Positions 21,904 to 22,975 of a stretch of DNA of 22,975 nucleotides are shown here, piece by piece. Below the pieces are notes generated by a model. The model saw only the letters and a program-made list of their open reading frames with translations. It was not told where the DNA came from and did not search any database. Made by a program: the position numbers and the translations under genes. Source of the stretch: Gammaproteobacteria bacterium (GTDB taxonomy: Bacteria > Pseudomonadota > Gammaproteobacteria > GCA-001735895); NCBI GenBank assembly GCA_024763185.1, contig JANTFY010000010.1, forward strand, positions 1-22,975, in the 5' to 3' direction. The first letter of the stretch is position 1. Each line of letters opens with the position of its first letter.

Positions 21904-22975
21904 ATGGCCGAAGCAATGAGCGATCAACAATCCTTACCCCAGCCTGCCTCAGGAAAAGCCATGCAGGCAGCCGCGTTAAATCCCATCGACACTTTTATGC
22001 AGTCGCATACCGTGCGGCATTTTGGCCGCCTGATCGGCCTGGCAGTCGCGGTTGCCATTGGCACCGTGGTGGTGTTGTGGTCTGCTGAGCCCAACTATTC
22101 ACCGCTCTATACCAACGTGAGCGGGCAGGATGCCAGTGAGATAGCCAACGTACTCAGCGCCAACGAAATCAAGTACAAGATCGATGCGGATACCGGCACC
22201 ATCATGGTGGCGCAGTCAAAAGCGGCCGAGGCTCGCCTGAAGCTGGCTTCACAGGGTTTGCCGCAGGGCACCACGCGTGGCCTGGAAATGCTGCAGGAAG
22301 ACCAGGGCATGGGCACCAGCCAGTTTATCGAGTCAGCGCGTTACAATCATGCACTGGAAGCCGAACTGTCGCGTTCGATTGAATCCATTCGCAGCGTTGA
22401 AAAGGCCAGGGTGCACCTGGCCTTGCCCAAGCAGTCCATCTTTATCCGCAACCGCACCAAACCCAGCGCATCGGTCATGACCAAGTTATATGCCGGCCGT
22501 CGCCTGACGCCGGGCCAGGTGGATGCCATTGTGCACATGGTGGCGTCCAGCATTCCGCTGATGGAAGCCTCGCAGGTGACCGTTGTCGACCAGTTTGGAC
22601 GCTTGCTGACGGGTGATCGCGACGGTGACATGGCGCAAACCACCAAACAGTTTGAATACAACCGCAAGCTGGAAGACAGTTATGCCGATCGCATCATTGA
22701 ATTGTTGCAACCGATCGTCGGTGAAGGCAAGGTCAATGCCGAGGTATCCGCGTCCCTCGATTTTTCCAAGATAGAGTCCACGCGCGAGGCTTATGATCCG
22801 GAAAGAAGTGTCATTCGCAGTGAGCAGATATCGGAACAGGAGGTGCGTGATATCACCCAGGCCATGGGTATTCCCGGTGCGTTGAGCAATCAGCCGCCGG
22901 GTAGCGGCACGACGGATCCCGAGGCGGCTCAGGGCGACGCGACTGCTGCCCAGTTACCCGCCAATCAGAATCGCA
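21904..22975 (+). CDS. fliF: Flagellar MS-ring protein FliF, 5' part
   Basis: FliF forms the MS ring in the inner membrane, the platform for the C-ring and the export gate. The frame starting at 21904 stays open to the window end, giving 357 codons of about 550-600. An N-terminal cytoplasmic tail is followed by the first membrane helix (about 42-60). Then comes the ring-building region: PNYSPLYTNVSGQDASEI (63-80), GLPQGTTRGLEMLQEDQGMG, and the second domain with RVHLALPKQSIFIRNR and RRLTPGQVDAIVHMVASSIP. The visible part ends in the variable Gly/Ala/Gln-rich linker after about residue 325. The start has no strong Shine-Dalgarno, and an ATG 12 bases later is an alternative; translation is probably coupled to fliE. 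Confidence 0.97.
   Translation, partial: MAEAMSDQQSLPQPASGKAMQAAALNPIDTFMQSHTVRHFGRLIGLAVAVAIGTVVVLWSAEPNYSPLYTNVSGQDASEIANVLSANEIKYKIDADTGTIMVAQSKAAEARLKLASQGLPQGTTRGLEMLQEDQGMGTSQFIESARYNHALEAELSRSIESIRSVEKARVHLALPKQSIFIRNRTKPSASVMTKLYAGRRLTPGQVDAIVHMVASSIPLMEASQVTVVDQFGRLLTGDRDGDMAQTTKQFEYNRKLEDSYADRIIELLQPIVGEGKVNAEVSASLDFSKIESTREAYDPERSVIRSEQISEQEVRDITQAMGIPGALSNQPPGSGTTDPEAAQGDATAAQLPANQNR

Overview
The window looks like ordinary chromosome from a motile, respiring gammaproteobacterium, probably free-living and aquatic. The evidence is a complete System I cytochrome c maturation operon (ccmABCDEFGHI), the succinylase branch of lysine/diaminopimelate synthesis with yffB between dapD and dapE, a PNPase gene, a DctP-type TRAP transporter, a large GGDEF/EAL protein, GluQRS, and the start of a flagellar fliEF operon behind a sigma-54-type promoter. 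I see no insertion sequence, phage gene, CRISPR array, tRNA, rRNA or integrase, and no sign of recent transfer. Gene packing is tight, with many 1-17 bp overlaps.

Layout. (1) 1-970: the 3' part of pnp (plus strand) and its intrinsic terminator. (2) 1072-4932: a TRAP transporter (dctP, dctQ, dctM) followed after 23 bp by an AlaX-type trans-editing hydrolase. A strong hairpin without a U-tract lies between dctP and dctQ. (3) 4910-5881 (minus): a YheT-family alpha/beta hydrolase, convergent with alaX and overlapping it by 23 bp. (4) 5994-12988 (plus): ccmA to ccmI, all nine genes in canonical order; the only real gap is 108 bp between ccmE and ccmF. (5) 12989-13339: the only stretch over 300 bp without a recognised gene. 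It holds an inverted repeat that overlaps a good Shine-Dalgarno in front of a 9-codon mini-ORF, and a promoter candidate for the DUF3135-like gene that follows. (6) 13741-20851 (minus): dapC, dapD, yffB, dapE, a membrane GGDEF/EAL protein and gluQRS, apparently read in one direction from a promoter with a perfect TATAAT box. (7) 20917-21306 (plus): a small VOC/glyoxalase-fold protein, divergent from dapC. (8) 21433-22975 (plus): sigma-54 promoter, fliE, and fliF running off the window end.

How the genes work together. The ccm genes export haem (CcmAB with CcmCD), hold it on the CcmE chaperone, and ligate it to reduced apocytochromes through CcmF, CcmG, CcmH and CcmI in the periplasm. dapC, dapD and dapE carry out three successive steps of meso-diaminopimelate synthesis. 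fliE and fliF encode the rod-junction protein and MS ring that start flagellar assembly. The GGDEF/EAL protein could link envelope sensing to c-di-GMP and so to motility, but that link is inference from domains only.

I found no clearly undescribed multi-gene system. The observations most worth a second look are the structured mini-ORF leader in the 12989-13339 gap, the TRAP-AlaX pairing, the dctP-dctQ hairpin, and the placement of the c-di-GMP enzyme and gluQRS at the end of the dap cluster.
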